DNA of 64,000 nt, taken from positions 682,001 to 746,000 of the forward strand of contig NZ_AP017369.1 in assembly GCF_002355155.1 (NCBI RefSeq), in the 5' to 3' direction. The translations under genes were made by a program, and so were the position numbers. The notes beneath the pieces are model-generated. The model was not told the origin of the DNA. It saw only the letters and a list, made by a program, of their open reading frames with translations, and ran no database searches. The stretch is from Corynebacterium suranareeae (GTDB lineage: Bacteria; Actinomycetota; Actinomycetes; Mycobacteriales; Mycobacteriaceae). Shown here one piece after another: positions 38,140-47,654 of the stretch (position 1 is its first letter; each line of letters begins with the position of its first letter).

Positions 38140-40428
38140 TTAGGAGGCTGTACGTCCTGTTGCTTCAAGACGAACCACAACTGACTTGGACACTGGAGTA
38201 TTAGATCGCTCAGCAACAGAATCTAGAGGGACCAACACGTTAGCTTCGGGGAAATACGTGGTGACGCAGTCCCTTGCGGTGTCATATTCCACCACACGGA
38301 AGTTTGGTGCTCGGCGTTCGCCATCATCAAACACAGAGACAATATCTACGATGTCTCCGTCTTTGAGTCCGCGTTGCTTGCAGTCTTGTGGATTAACGAA
38401 CACAACGCGACGACCATTGCGTACTCCACGGTAACGATCATCAAGTCCGTAAATAGTGGAGTTGTACTGGTCATGCGACCGCACCGTGTTCATGAGCAAA
38501 TAGTCCTTTGGCAACTCAATCACATTCGTTTCATTGACTGTCAGTTGTGCTTTACCGTTGGACGTATTGAAAATGCGCTCACGAGGACCGTTGGGGAGGA
38601 GGAAACCACCAGGGTTATCGATGCGACGGTTGAAATCATGGAAGCCTGGGATGGTTGCTTCGATATGATCGCGGATCACATCGTAGTTATCAATCATGGG
38701 CTGCCAGAAGTCATCACCAAATGTCTTTTTACCGATGGTTCCAATGATGTCGCACTCGGACTTCAAACTTAGATCCTTGTTGGCAGTCCGCTTTCCAGTA
38801 GAAGCGTGAACAGCTCCGGCGGAATCTTCTACAGTGACACGCTGAACACCGGACTTTTGGATATCTTTGTCAGTACGAGCAATGACCGGGAGAATGAGGG
38901 ATTGTTCACCAGGCCAGGCTTGCGAACCATTCGGTTTGGTGGACAAGTGAACTGTCAGCTCATTTGATTCCATTCCCTTTTCCACGACTGAGGTGTCCGA
39001 AGATACGCGCACCAAGTTGCCTCCGAGGGAGAGGAAGAACTTGGTTTTTCCTTCACGCATGGCACGAAGAGAATCCACCGTGTCGTACCCGTGCTTGCGG
39101 GGAACATCAAAACCAAATTCTTTTTCAAGTGCAGCAAGGAAAGATTCTGGCATTTTCTCCCAAATGCCCATGGTGCGATCACCTTGAACATTGGAATGCC
39201 CACGCAGCGGAGCAGTACCTGCACCAGGTTTGCCGATATTTCCAGTCAGCAGTAGGAAGTTCACCATTTCCCTGATGGTGTATACGGCGTTCTTGTGCTG
39301 GGTGACACCGAGAGTCCACGACACCACCACGGTATCGGACTTTTCCACCATGTCAGCGGCCTTTTGAATCTGAGCAGCACTAAGGCCACAGCCTTTGAGC
39401 AGAACGTCATCATCAAGTGAGTTGAGATGCGCGATGGTTTCATCCACACCAGAACAGAACTTATCCAAAAACGCATGATCCAAAGCATCTCTACGGATGA
39501 GTTCTTTGTTTAATGCTTGGAAGAAAGCACGGTCACCATCAAGTCGGATCTGCAAGTATTCATCAGCAAGCTTGTCTGAAATGCTTAAGGCACCCTTAAC
39601 TGATTGAGGTTCGCGGAACTTCATCAAACCAGTTTCAGGCATGGGATTTAGCGCTAGAATTTTGCCACCGTTTTCCTTTAACTCTTTGAAGGCAGTCAGC
39701 GCACGTGGATGGTTGGTGCCAGGGTTCTGGCCCACGGAAATTAGCAAATCAGTGTTGTAGAAATCTTCCATCACCACTGAGCCTTTACCCAGACCTAATG
39801 TTTCCCCCAACGCAGTACCGGTGGACTCATGGCACATGTTTCCGCAATCTGGAAGGTTATTAGTGCCTAGTCGCCTAGCTAAAAGCTGCAGCATATAAGC
39901 AGGCTCATTTGGTGCTCGACCTGAGGTATAGAATACGGCTTCATCTGGCTCGATCTCACGAAGCTTTGACGCAATAATCTCAAAGGCACGTTCCCATGAA
40001 ATAGGGCGATAGTGATCATCGCCAGAGGAACGATCGTAAAACATAGGCTCTGTGATGCGTCCGCGTTTACCGAGCCAATGATCTGTTTTTTCGCGCAGAT
40101 CATAAATAGAGTGCTGTGCCCAAAATTCACGGCCAGCTCGGTCAGGGGTTGTTTCTTCCGCGACTGCTTTTGCGCCGTTTTCACAGAACTCCACAACACC
40201 AAGATTGGCAGTAGACGGTTCCGGCCATGCGCATCCAGGACAATCGATGCCACCAGGTTTGTTCATGGTGATTAGTGGCAACAATGCACGATGGGGAATA
40301 GCGTGCTGGAGAGCATGTAATACGCCTGGTACTCCGGCAGCGGAGGTTATTCTTCTTCCCACATCCGGATCATCAAATTCATTCGCGGTGGGATTCACGT
40401 TAGAAATCTCAGTTGGAGGGGTTGTCAT
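38140..40428 (-). CDS. fdhF: Formate dehydrogenase, molybdopterin-dependent (FdhF/YdeP type)
   Basis: A 762-aa molybdopterin oxidoreductase that oxidises formate to CO2. Near the N-terminus CPGCAWPEP and a later VEFCENGAK provide cysteines for a [4Fe-4S] cluster, as in FdhF/YdeP-type proteins. In DCGNMCHESTG the Cys-His pair occupies the position of the selenocysteine-His pair of E. coli FdhH, so this is the cysteine form and needs no SECIS. Cofactor-binding blocks include VGQNPGTNHPRALTAF, RGHSNVQGDRTMGI and, near the end, VRSHDQYNSTIYGLDDRYRG. No signal peptide, so it is cytoplasmic. It heads an operon with a DUF6457 protein and fdhD. The electron acceptor is not encoded here. Confidence 0.94.
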   Translation of the reverse strand: MTTPPTEISNVNPTANEFDDPDVGRRITSAAGVPGVLHALQHAIPHRALLPLITMNKPGGIDCPGCAWPEPSTANLGVVEFCENGAKAVAEETTPDRAGREFWAQHSIYDLREKTDHWLGKRGRITEPMFYDRSSGDDHYRPISWERAFEIIASKLREIEPDEAVFYTSGRAPNEPAYMLQLLARRLGTNNLPDCGNMCHESTGTALGETLGLGKGSVVMEDFYNTDLLISVGQNPGTNHPRALTAFKELKENGGKILALNPMPETGLMKFREPQSVKGALSISDKLADEYLQIRLDGDRAFFQALNKELIRRDALDHAFLDKFCSGVDETIAHLNSLDDDVLLKGCGLSAAQIQKAADMVEKSDTVVVSWTLGVTQHKNAVYTIREMVNFLLLTGNIGKPGAGTAPLRGHSNVQGDRTMGIWEKMPESFLAALEKEFGFDVPRKHGYDTVDSLRAMREGKTKFFLSLGGNLVRVSSDTSVVEKGMESNELTVHLSTKPNGSQAWPGEQSLILPVIARTDKDIQKSGVQRVTVEDSAGAVHASTGKRTANKDLSLKSECDIIGTIGKKTFGDDFWQPMIDNYDVIRDHIEATIPGFHDFNRRIDNPGGFLLPNGPRERIFNTSNGKAQLTVNETNVIELPKDYLLMNTVRSHDQYNSTIYGLDDRYRGVRNGRRVVFVNPQDCKQRGLKDGDIVDIVSVFDDGERRAPNFRVVEYDTARDCVTTYFPEANVLVPLDSVAERSNTPVSKSVVVRLEATGRTAS

Positions 40429-40559
40429 AGATCACAGTCTAGACCCCTCAATTACATGCATGCCGAAAAAAGAATCTTTCTATCTGCATGGGGGTATTTG
40501 GAAAAACAAAAATCAGGAGAACCCCCAGTGCATCGGATAAAATCTAGCTAGTCGTTAGA

Positions 40560-40695
40560 TATGGCAAAGTATCGAATCGAACCGTTAGTTTTTCAAGGGA
40601 AGCCGGTTAACAATCCGGCGCTGACCCGCAACCGTAGATCAACTTCACTTGAAGATTTCAAGCGAAGATGACGAGCCGGATTACTTGGAAAATTG
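40560..40695 (+). promoter_or_regulatory. Cobalamin riboswitch (upstream of the DUF4430-like gene)
   Basis: GGGAAGCCGGTTAACAATCC followed by GGCGCTGACCCGCAACCGT is the conserved B12-box region of cobalamin riboswitches. The distal strand GAGCCGGATTACTTGG corresponds to the closing 3' part. A possible expression-platform hairpin, CTTTTCGT/ACGAAAAG, lies at 40711-40734. Ends are approximate. Confidence 0.93.
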
Positions 40696-40826
40696 GCTTT
40701 GACTTAGAACCTTTTCGTCGTGGACTACGAAAAGCTTGCACTTTCATTTTCTACACGCCAAGTGTTCTAAGACGACGTCTGTCCATCGGCGCTCTAATGC
40801 ACATTACAGCGTTTAAAGAATTGAAC

Positions 40827-41480
40827 ATGAAAGGTTCTATAGCCTTGACCACCACTTTTAGCCGGGTTGCGCTAACCTCATTGGCAGTTGCTGCAACCAC
40901 TTTGTCCCTGAGCACCGCTGCGAATGCGCAGTCTTCTGATTATGGCACTTTTGAAAAGCCTCTTGATGCTCGTGAGTGCGTCGATGCAGGAAATGTTTGG
41001 GTTTATGTTGAGTACGGCGCAGATGTTGACAAAGAACCCGAGGGCGCATGTGCCACCGAGTTCACTGATGGAGTTGTCGCACTAGAATCCGCAGGGTTTG
41101 TACTTACGTGGGAAGAATTCCCATTTGGCAAGATGATGACCGGCATCAACGGCGTTGTTCCAGTGTGGGAAGAAACTGAAACCTACTGGGTGTACTCCAC
41201 CGGTGAGGTAGCAGACGACTACAGCGTCACTTATGAATACAACTCAGATGGTGCCTCTGATGCACACCCTGAGCCTGGCACGGTTGAGGCGTGGGTTGTT
41301 GGTACCGGAGCAGAAACCCCAGCGCTCGAAGTACTTCCAGAAACCCCAGCTCCTGGTTCTTCTGAAAATGGTGGATGGATCGCTGCCATTGCGGGACTTC
41401 TTGCACTTATTGGTGGTGGAATCGCTGCGCTATTCCAGGGTCTAATCACTATTCCTGGTCTGGTGTTGCCACAGTTCTAA
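40827..41480 (+). CDS. Secreted, C-terminally anchored DUF4430-like protein (probable corrinoid-binding beta domain)
   Basis: About 217 aa from the ATG at 40827; frames reaching further upstream would run into the riboswitch. A signal peptide ends near STAANAQSS. The middle domain has the pattern of DUF4430, the beta domain of transcobalamin and intrinsic factor: TYWVYSTGEVADDYSVTYEY and PEPGTVEAWVVG. A Pro/Ser linker follows, then a C-terminal hydrophobic segment (IAAIAGLLALIGGGIAALFQ) and the end LVLPQF, so the protein should be displayed on the membrane surface. A cobalamin riboswitch controls it. It is convergent with the ECF transporter operon, whose secreted gene at 45273 has a similar domain. 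Confidence 0.85.
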   Translation: MKGSIALTTTFSRVALTSLAVAATTLSLSTAANAQSSDYGTFEKPLDARECVDAGNVWVYVEYGADVDKEPEGACATEFTDGVVALESAGFVLTWEEFPFGKMMTGINGVVPVWEETETYWVYSTGEVADDYSVTYEYNSDGASDAHPEPGTVEAWVVGTGAETPALEVLPETPAPGSSENGGWIAAIAGLLALIGGGIAALFQGLITIPGLVLPQF

Positions 41481-41541
41481 GCGGATCACCCCATGGCGAA
41501 AGCCTAAAACCCAAAGCCTAAGACCTAGAAACCCCAAGCCA

Positions 41542-42342
41542 CTAGGCGCCGAAGTCGCGCTCGATGCCGAAAGCGGCGCGGCGGCTGGCTCGTCGTAAAG
41601 CCCCTAAAACGGGTTTTGCTGTGAGCAGCAACAATACTGAGGTGAAAAACGCGCGCCCTAGATCCCACCCCATTGAAGTGGTCAGGCAGAACAGCACGAA
41701 GGTGTGCAAGTTTTCCAGAATGGGCGCGCCGGGGGTAAAGGACAGGCCGGTGGATACGCCGATGGCGTAGGGCCAAAAGCTCATGTTCATCATGGTGCCG
41801 TAGCCGAGCGACGCGATGGTGGCGTAGACGACGAGGATGAGTATTTCTTTTTTACCTCGAATTTGGGGGAGGAGTCCGGCACCGAAGCTGACCCAGGCGG
41901 CGGCGAGCATTTGGTAGGGGAGCCAGGGGCCGATTCCTGCGGTGAGTAGGGCAGATGCGAACAGGCCAGTGTTGCCGAGGATGAATCCGAAGCCCGGGCC
42001 GAAGGCTCGTCCGCCGAGGATGAGGACAAAAAATACTGCTTCAAAACCTGCGGCACCTGCACCAAAAGGACGTACCACGGCGACTATTGCTGTTAGAACA
42101 CCGAGCATGGCTACGGCTTTGACGTCGAAACCGTTTTCGCTGATTTCTGCGATCACTGCGGCAAGCACGAGTGGGATGACAATGGCGATGTAAAGCGGTG
42201 CTTGGGCTTTATCGGAGAGAAATGACTCTGGATTCACCACAAGTGGCCAGAAAAAGATCACGATGCTTAAAACCGCAAGAAAACTTAAGGTGAAAAAGGT
42301 TTTCGGCTTAAGGGAAATGGCATTAGAGACAGTGCTGATCAT
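41542..42342 (-). CDS. ECF transporter substrate-binding membrane subunit (S component), probably for cobalamin
   Basis: About 266 aa from the ATG at 42342, which overlaps the stop of the ATPase gene (ATGA). It has about 6-7 hydrophobic segments, including FFTLSFLAVLSIVIFFWPLVV, GGRAFGPGFGFILGNTGLFASALL and a terminal FFTSVLLLLTAKPVLGAL, as in the larger actinobacterial ECF S components. S components bind the vitamin and topple in the membrane to deliver it. The two cobalamin riboswitches flanking this locus point to a corrinoid as the ligand. It is the last gene of the operon. A different vitamin cannot be excluded from sequence alone. Confidence 0.82.
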   Translation of the reverse strand: MISTVSNAISLKPKTFFTLSFLAVLSIVIFFWPLVVNPESFLSDKAQAPLYIAIVIPLVLAAVIAEISENGFDVKAVAMLGVLTAIVAVVRPFGAGAAGFEAVFFVLILGGRAFGPGFGFILGNTGLFASALLTAGIGPWLPYQMLAAAWVSFGAGLLPQIRGKKEILILVVYATIASLGYGTMMNMSFWPYAIGVSTGLSFTPGAPILENLHTFVLFCLTTSMGWDLGRAFFTSVLLLLTAKPVLGALRRASRRAAFGIERDFGA

Positions 42343-44099
42343 GAGATCTCCCCATGGCTTAACGCTGCCTTGACTGCCGGGACAGTCAGCCAATGGGATT
42401 CTTGCTGGATACCTGCGGTGATTTTGGCAACCTGCGGGGCATAGGCCGGTGAAGCGGCCAGAATATCAACAGCTGGTCCATCGGCGAGGATTTTTCCAGA
42501 AGCCATGAACAACACACGGTCGGCGCACAGTGCGGAGAATTCCACATCGTGGGTGACCACTAATACGGAGTGACCGGAGTCTGCGAGTTGTTGGAAAGAG
42601 CGAGCTAGGGATTTCTTGCCGTCGTAATCTAGGCCTCGGGTGGGTTCGTCGAAAAGCACCACGCGTGGTTTTGCAGCAAGCTGGATGGACAGCGCGAGCG
42701 AAAGTTTCTGGCCTTCTGAAAGATCACGAGGATGCAGGTGATCTGGAATATTGGGGACTAAAGAATTGAGGATCTCTCGCGTGGTGCCCGCAGGTACGGA
42801 TGCGTCTTTGTCAGAGCGTGCAAGTTCTGCGCGGACTGTTGACTCATACAAAATATCGGTAGGGGTTTGCGGAACCATGGAGACCAGGTTGCGGCGCTTG
42901 GCAGGCTTTAAAGCCTTGGGGTCCGACCAGGATTTGGGATCCGACCAGGATTTCAGGTCCGACCAGGATTTGGGATCCGACCAGGCCTCCGAACCTTCTT
43001 TTAAAACCTTCACCACACCTTGATTCCTTGTGCCAGAACCTTGCAGCGCCCACAGCAGGGAAGATTTACCGCAACCGTTTCGGCCCATCAGCACGGTGAT
43101 TTCACCGGCATGCAGGTTGAGGTTCACGCCGTCAACAGCGCGAATTTCTGGAAAATCAACGACAATATCTTCCGCGATCAGCAGTGGCTGTGGATCATGC
43201 TGCAAATTTTTGCTCACAACTAATCCACGTTGGTAGAGCCGTTGGCGCATCTCAGCAGAGTGAGTGCGAGCATCACGGATCGATAGCGGTAGGGGAGTCC
43301 AGCTTGCCCAGCGCCCTAATTCCACAATCGGTGGTGCCACATCTGCCTCGGCCATGATTTCTTCAGGCATCCCCACGGTCACGTGCCCATCAGCACCCAC
43401 ATGTGCCACGCGGTCGACGTATTGCAGCACGCGTTCAATGCGGTGTTCGGCCAAAACGACAGTCATCGCAAGGTCGTGCGCAAGCTTGGTTACGGTTGCC
43501 AGCACGTCTTCCGCACCGTTGGGGTCCAAAGCGCTGGTTGGTTCATCCAAAATAATCAGTGCAGGGCGGGTGGTCAGCACGGCGCCGATTGCTACGCGTT
43601 GCTGCTCACCGCCAGATAGTTCCGCCAATGGCACATATCGCAGTTCGGCGATGCCTAAAAGATCAAGTGTTTCTTCCACGCGTTTGCGCATTACCGCAGG
43701 TGGTAGCCCTAGTTGTTCCATGCTGTAAGCAAGTTCTTCTTCCACCGTGCTGGTGATAAAACTTGCCGCAGGATCTTGCCCGACCACTCCGACTACATCT
43801 GAGAGCATGCGGGGCGGAAAATCTCGCGTGTCGCGCCCCACCACACGCACGTGTCCATCAAGCCTGCCTCCGGTTGCATGTGGCATCGCACCCGACATCG
43901 CTTTCAGCAGCGTCGATTTGCCTGCGCCAGTACGCCCAATAACCAGCAGGATTTCGCCTTCATTGAGCGTCAGATTCACGTCACTAATTTGTGGGGTGGC
44001 AAGCGTGCGCTCATCGTCATAATACGACGCGGCGACGTTTTCCAGCTCCAGCACCGGCTCGGTCGACCACGCTGTGCGCGCGCTAAAAGGAAGACTCAT
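42339..44099 (-). CDS. ECF transporter ATPase with two fused nucleotide-binding domains
   Basis: About 586 aa from the ATG at 44099, in an ATGA overlap with the EcfT gene. Two complete ATPase domains lie in tandem. Domain 1: Walker A GRTGAGKST, signature LSGGEQQR, Walker B LIILDEPTSALDP, H-loop LAEHR. Domain 2: GRNGCGKSS, signature LSEGQKLSLA, VVLFDEPTRGLD, VTHD. It is the fused equivalent of EcfA1/EcfA2. Within domain 2, between Walker A and the Q-loop, an 18-base tandem repeat inserts WSDPKS-like units (four copies), an addition not expected in the fold. It powers the EcfT/S complex encoded on either side. Confidence 0.92.
   Translation of the reverse strand: MSLPFSARTAWSTEPVLELENVAASYYDDERTLATPQISDVNLTLNEGEILLVIGRTGAGKSTLLKAMSGAMPHATGGRLDGHVRVVGRDTRDFPPRMLSDVVGVVGQDPAASFITSTVEEELAYSMEQLGLPPAVMRKRVEETLDLLGIAELRYVPLAELSGGEQQRVAIGAVLTTRPALIILDEPTSALDPNGAEDVLATVTKLAHDLAMTVVLAEHRIERVLQYVDRVAHVGADGHVTVGMPEEIMAEADVAPPIVELGRWASWTPLPLSIRDARTHSAEMRQRLYQRGLVVSKNLQHDPQPLLIAEDIVVDFPEIRAVDGVNLNLHAGEITVLMGRNGCGKSSLLWALQGSGTRNQGVVKVLKEGSEAWSDPKSWSDLKSWSDPKSWSDPKALKPAKRRNLVSMVPQTPTDILYESTVRAELARSDKDASVPAGTTREILNSLVPNIPDHLHPRDLSEGQKLSLALSIQLAAKPRVVLFDEPTRGLDYDGKKSLARSFQQLADSGHSVLVVTHDVEFSALCADRVLFMASGKILADGPAVDILAASPAYAPQVAKITAGIQQESHWLTVPAVKAALSHGEIS
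42918..42989 (-). repeat. In-frame 18-base tandem repeat in ECF ATPase gene
   Basis: Four units of the form GGGATCCGACCAGGATTT (+ strand), alternating between two variants, encode repeated S-W-S-D-P-K on the - strand. Confidence 0.95.
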
Positions 44100-45265
44100 G
44101 AAACTGCCAATCTTTCCGGGCCGGCGCCTTGCGCCTGGCGTGTTTTTGCTTTTCGACGCTTGACCCTCACTTTGTTCTTCGGCAAGCGAGGAGTTAAGAA
44201 TCCTGGAACAGTCGCCACAACAAGACCCGACAGCACAAGCAGGGGAACAGTGTCTGGCATGTGCAGTGGAACCCACGTGGTGATCATGGATGTGGGATCA
44301 ATTTTGCGAGTTAGCGCTGCCATCAACAGCGGTAAAATTCCCGTAATACAGACCAACCACTCCGCAGCACCCCACGGCAATTGATCAAACGTTGTCGAGG
44401 TTTTTCGTCGAGAAGCAATCACTAAAGAAATATTCAAAAACCCCACGCCAGTGATAAACACCGGAACGGCAACAAACATCGGCGACGACGCATCCAACAC
44501 CACAAATAATCCAACCGTCACACCAATGATCCCCAAGCTGGCAAACACAGACGTGATGCGTTTTTCCAGCTTGGAGGCGTGGGCCTGCCTGCCATATCCG
44601 CGAGCGTCCATCGAATTGGCCAAATCCAACGATCGATCCAACGTGTCCTGAAAAACAGGCATCAAAATACGAGCAAAACCCCGCACACCTTTTGCCTCAT
44701 CACCACGCAAAGTGCGTGCACGATTAATACGAATCGCCGACGCCGCCATCTGAGGTGCAATCGAAATACCAATAATCACCGCCGTCGCTAATTCCCCCAA
44801 CGCTCCAGGAAGTGATTTAAGCAATTTCTTAGGATCTGCCAAAGAGTTTGCTGCACCCACCGCCACGATCATCGTTCCAAGCGTCAACCCTTGAGTAGTG
44901 GCGATGATCAACCCCTCTAGATACACCGTGCCAAAAACATTGATTCCAGCAGCCCACGCCGGCAGCTGGAGGGGTGGAATACGAAACAGTTCTATCGTGC
45001 CGATTTTCGCACCCACCACAATATGCATGACCAAGCGGTACACCACCAACCAACCGGCGATCATCAAATAGATAGGAAATGCGCGAGCCCACGGCGAAGC
45101 TCCACGGCGGTTAAACACCACGAAACACAAAGTGGCAAAAGTAAGAGCTAAAATATAAGGATTGTTGGTCATGCTGGCAGAACCAGCAATGCCCAAAGCC
45201 CACACCCACCATGCCCAAGGATGCACAGCCCGCCGTGACAACACATAGCGCTTAAACCATCTCAC
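44096..45265 (-). CDS. ECF transporter transmembrane coupling protein EcfT
   Basis: About 389 aa from the GTG at 45265, which lies 7 bases after the stop of the preceding gene; a frame extending to 45313 would overlap that gene. It has the EcfT architecture: N-terminal helices, then a cytoplasmic coupling region with the two signature motifs RINRARTLRGDEAKG and LANSMDARGYGR, whose Ala-Arg-Gly triplets bind the ATPase. The C-terminal part adds further helices (GIIGVTVGLFVVLDA, VLSGLVVATVPGFL) and a basic tail with KRRKAKTR, making it longer than minimal EcfT proteins. It joins the fused ATPase and the S component. Confidence 0.88.
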   Translation of the reverse strand: MRWFKRYVLSRRAVHPWAWWVWALGIAGSASMTNNPYILALTFATLCFVVFNRRGASPWARAFPIYLMIAGWLVVYRLVMHIVVGAKIGTIELFRIPPLQLPAWAAGINVFGTVYLEGLIIATTQGLTLGTMIVAVGAANSLADPKKLLKSLPGALGELATAVIIGISIAPQMAASAIRINRARTLRGDEAKGVRGFARILMPVFQDTLDRSLDLANSMDARGYGRQAHASKLEKRITSVFASLGIIGVTVGLFVVLDASSPMFVAVPVFITGVGFLNISLVIASRRKTSTTFDQLPWGAAEWLVCITGILPLLMAALTRKIDPTSMITTWVPLHMPDTVPLLVLSGLVVATVPGFLTPRLPKNKVRVKRRKAKTRQAQGAGPERLAVS

Positions 45266-45272
45266 AAGCGTT

Positions 45273-46331
45273 TTAACCCTGAATCTCTGAACGACGAATA
45301 GCCCACGCAGCAACTGCCGACGCTGACACCAAAGAAATAACAGCCAAAGTCAGTCCAATGATCCACCCTTGCGTCGAAGATTCCTCAGCGCTGGTGGCAT
45401 AAATTTGCGGAGTGGACTCAGCCGTTCCATTTGTGGCATCGGTTCCAGCTGGAGCTACAAGCACCTGAGTCGACATGGGATCTTCTTCAGTAGCTATGGC
45501 TGTTTCGCCTGCAGGACCGGATCCAGCAGGGGCCTGGACTGCACTGGTAGTTTGTGGCGCCGCTGCCGCAGCCACCAGCTTTTCGTAATCATCCTTGGTG
45601 ATCGAATTACCATCTGAATCCTGATACACCAACACCTCATTAGGGTTTTCTGGATTTATTTCTGCTGTAGCAGCTGTTCCTTGTCCACCTGCTGGACCGA
45701 CACCAGAGCCTGCAATGACGGCTTCGCTTGGCTCGTTACTGTCATCAGTTCCAGAATCAGCCATCGGAGCAGAAGTAGTGGGAGTTGTTGTTTTAAAATC
45801 TGATGGATCAAAACCGTCATAATTGTAACTTGGATCCTGTGAGTCTAAGCCCAGCTCAGCTTGAGTTTTACTCACTGGGATTGCGCCGGGGCGATCGGTA
45901 TCACCCCAATACCACGCCTCAACGGTGCCAGCCTCAGGGTAGTAAGAAAAAGCACCAAGATTGCTGTACTCCCATTCATCACCGCCAAGCGGTGCATGCC
46001 AATAAGCCCAGTAAGCCTCTGCCGGTGATGTGGTCATGCATTCATCTACATCAGGTCCGGGATAGTTGTTGATCCGACACAGATAATCGGGGAACTCCAT
46101 GGTGGTTTCAACATCGAATCCGGCATCAAGAAGTGTTTGGTAACCATTTCCGCCAGGTTCAGCGCAGCCGACGGTAAAACCCTCAACCATCACCGTCACC
46201 TGGTCATCGTCACAGGGGGTGGTCAGAGCATGAGCAGATGGCACCCAAGGGGTCAGCGCGAGAACAACCCACATGGCCGTGGCGAGTACAAGAGCCTTTA
46301 GCGGCAGGTGCAAAGTTGAGGGGAAAGACAT
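45273..46331 (-). CDS. Secreted, membrane-anchored DUF4430-like protein (transcobalamin beta-domain type)
   Basis: A 352-aa protein. A signal peptide (LVLATAMWVVLALTPWVPSAHA) is followed by a domain of about 110 residues with the DUF4430 pattern: NGYQTLLDAGFDVETT, YWAYWHAPLGGDEWEYSNLG and YYPEAGTVEAWYWGD, plus several cysteines. This domain is the C-terminal cobalamin-clasping part of human transcobalamin and intrinsic factor. A long Thr/Ser/Pro/Ala-rich stalk (about 170-310) and a C-terminal helix (IIGLTLAVISLVSASAVAAWA) with RRSEIQG anchor it to the membrane. It sits between the alpha-barrel gene and the ECF genes and should share the riboswitch at 47.7 kb. Confidence 0.87.
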   Translation of the reverse strand: MSFPSTLHLPLKALVLATAMWVVLALTPWVPSAHALTTPCDDDQVTVMVEGFTVGCAEPGGNGYQTLLDAGFDVETTMEFPDYLCRINNYPGPDVDECMTTSPAEAYWAYWHAPLGGDEWEYSNLGAFSYYPEAGTVEAWYWGDTDRPGAIPVSKTQAELGLDSQDPSYNYDGFDPSDFKTTTPTTSAPMADSGTDDSNEPSEAVIAGSGVGPAGGQGTAATAEINPENPNEVLVYQDSDGNSITKDDYEKLVAAAAAPQTTSAVQAPAGSGPAGETAIATEEDPMSTQVLVAPAGTDATNGTAESTPQIYATSAEESSTQGWIIGLTLAVISLVSASAVAAWAIRRSEIQG

Positions 46332-46351
46332 TGTTGAGCTTCTCTCAAGTT

Positions 46352-47551
46352 TTAGAATTGCGTTGGCAAGTTAGCCAGCATTGGCCCCATGACACCTGCG
46401 ATAGCAGCGAGGACAGCCAAGATAGCAACGATGATCCCAGCGCTACCGAAACCACTTGATGAACCTTCAGGATCATTAGGTGTTGGATTTGGAGTTGGTT
46501 CGGGGATTGGATCTACAGGCTCATCAATGGTGAAAATATCAGAGTTGGCATAGTTGCCTCCAGCAAAAGCCAACGCAGCCTGTCCAGTTGCACGACGAAC
46601 CTGATCATTTAAAACAGGGTTGTTTTGTTTGCCGGCAACATTCATAGCAAATCCACCCTGGAGTGATGGGTCTGCGTCCTGACCAAACTGGACTGATTCC
46701 AAGTATTCATAGGCTTTGAGATAGTTTTCCTTATCTCCAGCAAGTGCAAATGCAGAACCTGCAAGTCCAGTGGAATTCGAGTTCACACCAGTCCAAGGAT
46801 TGAGGACTCCGCCTGTTTCATCCATTTTGGAAGCAAGATAATCAAGAGTTGCCTGGGTAGTCGGGTCTTGAGCACCATTAGCCAGAACCAATGCTTGAGC
46901 AACCATTCCTGTGGCATCGGTATCAGTGGAGTTGCATGATGGCGCTACGACTGAAGCTAGTGGGACACCACCGTCTGGGCAGACCTGTGTTTCTAGAAAA
47001 TCAGTTGCTCGGGCAGCAGCCTCAGATTCACCAACGCGGTGCAATGCAAGAACACCCCAGGCTTGACTGAAGTTGTTGATTGCAGAGGTTGCTTCACCAT
47101 TAGCGAGATTTTTTAGCTGGCCATTGTCTTGCACAGAGTTAACCAGCAAGTCGATGTATTCAGGATTACGCTCACCGAAAGTATCCTGAAAGACAATAGA
47201 TTTAGCAAGACGATCCGTTTTTAATGTATCGCCGAAGTAAATGTAGCTTTCGAGGCTTGAGTTAATAGCGTCAAACGCAGAATCAATTTCGGAAGAATTA
47301 GGATCAAGCGCATTCAATGAAAGCAGAAGATCTTGAGAAAGGCTGATATCTGGAGTGCCAATGGGCCCAGGAATAATGCCATTGCCAGCTGAGAATTCTT
47401 TTTCAATAAACGCAGCAGCTAATTGATTATTGGCTTCAGAAGCAGTGTCTTGTGCTGTTGCAATCTGAGGAGCTAACAGAGAAACACCGGCAGCTAGCGC
47501 AACTGTTGCAGCAGACCAGTTAATGGTTTTCTTCTCACAGAGATGAGCCAT
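46352..47551 (-). CDS. Secreted, membrane-anchored alpha-barrel protein resembling the transcobalamin N-domain
   Basis: A 399-aa protein. A signal peptide ends near PQIATAQD. Residues 45-340 are helical repeats of the prenyltransferase/terpenoid-cyclase-like alpha/alpha barrel, with recurring motifs such as SAINNFSQAWGVLALHRVG, TDTDATGMVAQALVLANG and STGLAGSAFALAG; the D-T-x-A-T-G/A helix starts resemble the cobalamin-binding alpha domain of transcobalamin. Two Cys (CPDGG, APSCNS) may form a disulfide. A Pro-rich linker (PIPEPTPNPTPNDPEG) and a C-terminal hydrophobic helix ending ANLPTQF place it on the cell surface. It is the first gene after a cobalamin riboswitch and heads the ECF operon. 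A different barrel ligand remains possible. Confidence 0.83.
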   Translation of the reverse strand: MAHLCEKKTINWSAATVALAAGVSLLAPQIATAQDTASEANNQLAAAFIEKEFSAGNGIIPGPIGTPDISLSQDLLLSLNALDPNSSEIDSAFDAINSSLESYIYFGDTLKTDRLAKSIVFQDTFGERNPEYIDLLVNSVQDNGQLKNLANGEATSAINNFSQAWGVLALHRVGESEAAARATDFLETQVCPDGGVPLASVVAPSCNSTDTDATGMVAQALVLANGAQDPTTQATLDYLASKMDETGGVLNPWTGVNSNSTGLAGSAFALAGDKENYLKAYEYLESVQFGQDADPSLQGGFAMNVAGKQNNPVLNDQVRRATGQAALAFAGGNYANSDIFTIDEPVDPIPEPTPNPTPNDPEGSSSGFGSAGIIVAILAVLAAIAGVMGPMLANLPTQF

Positions 47552-47654
47552 GAAAACATGTCCTTAACAATGAAATGCGGAAATGTTCTGATCCCCATTT
47601 CTAAGGCAAGCGTGGCTGCACTTCATCAAACGGGGCTTCAGAACCGTAATCCTC

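Noticed and set aside
38140..40428. Selenocysteine-type formate dehydrogenase
   Set aside because: The position equivalent to Sec is a Cys codon and there is no in-frame TGA.
40668..40826. N-terminal extension of the DUF4430-like protein
   Set aside because: It would overlap the cobalamin riboswitch and place 53 residues before a clear signal peptide.
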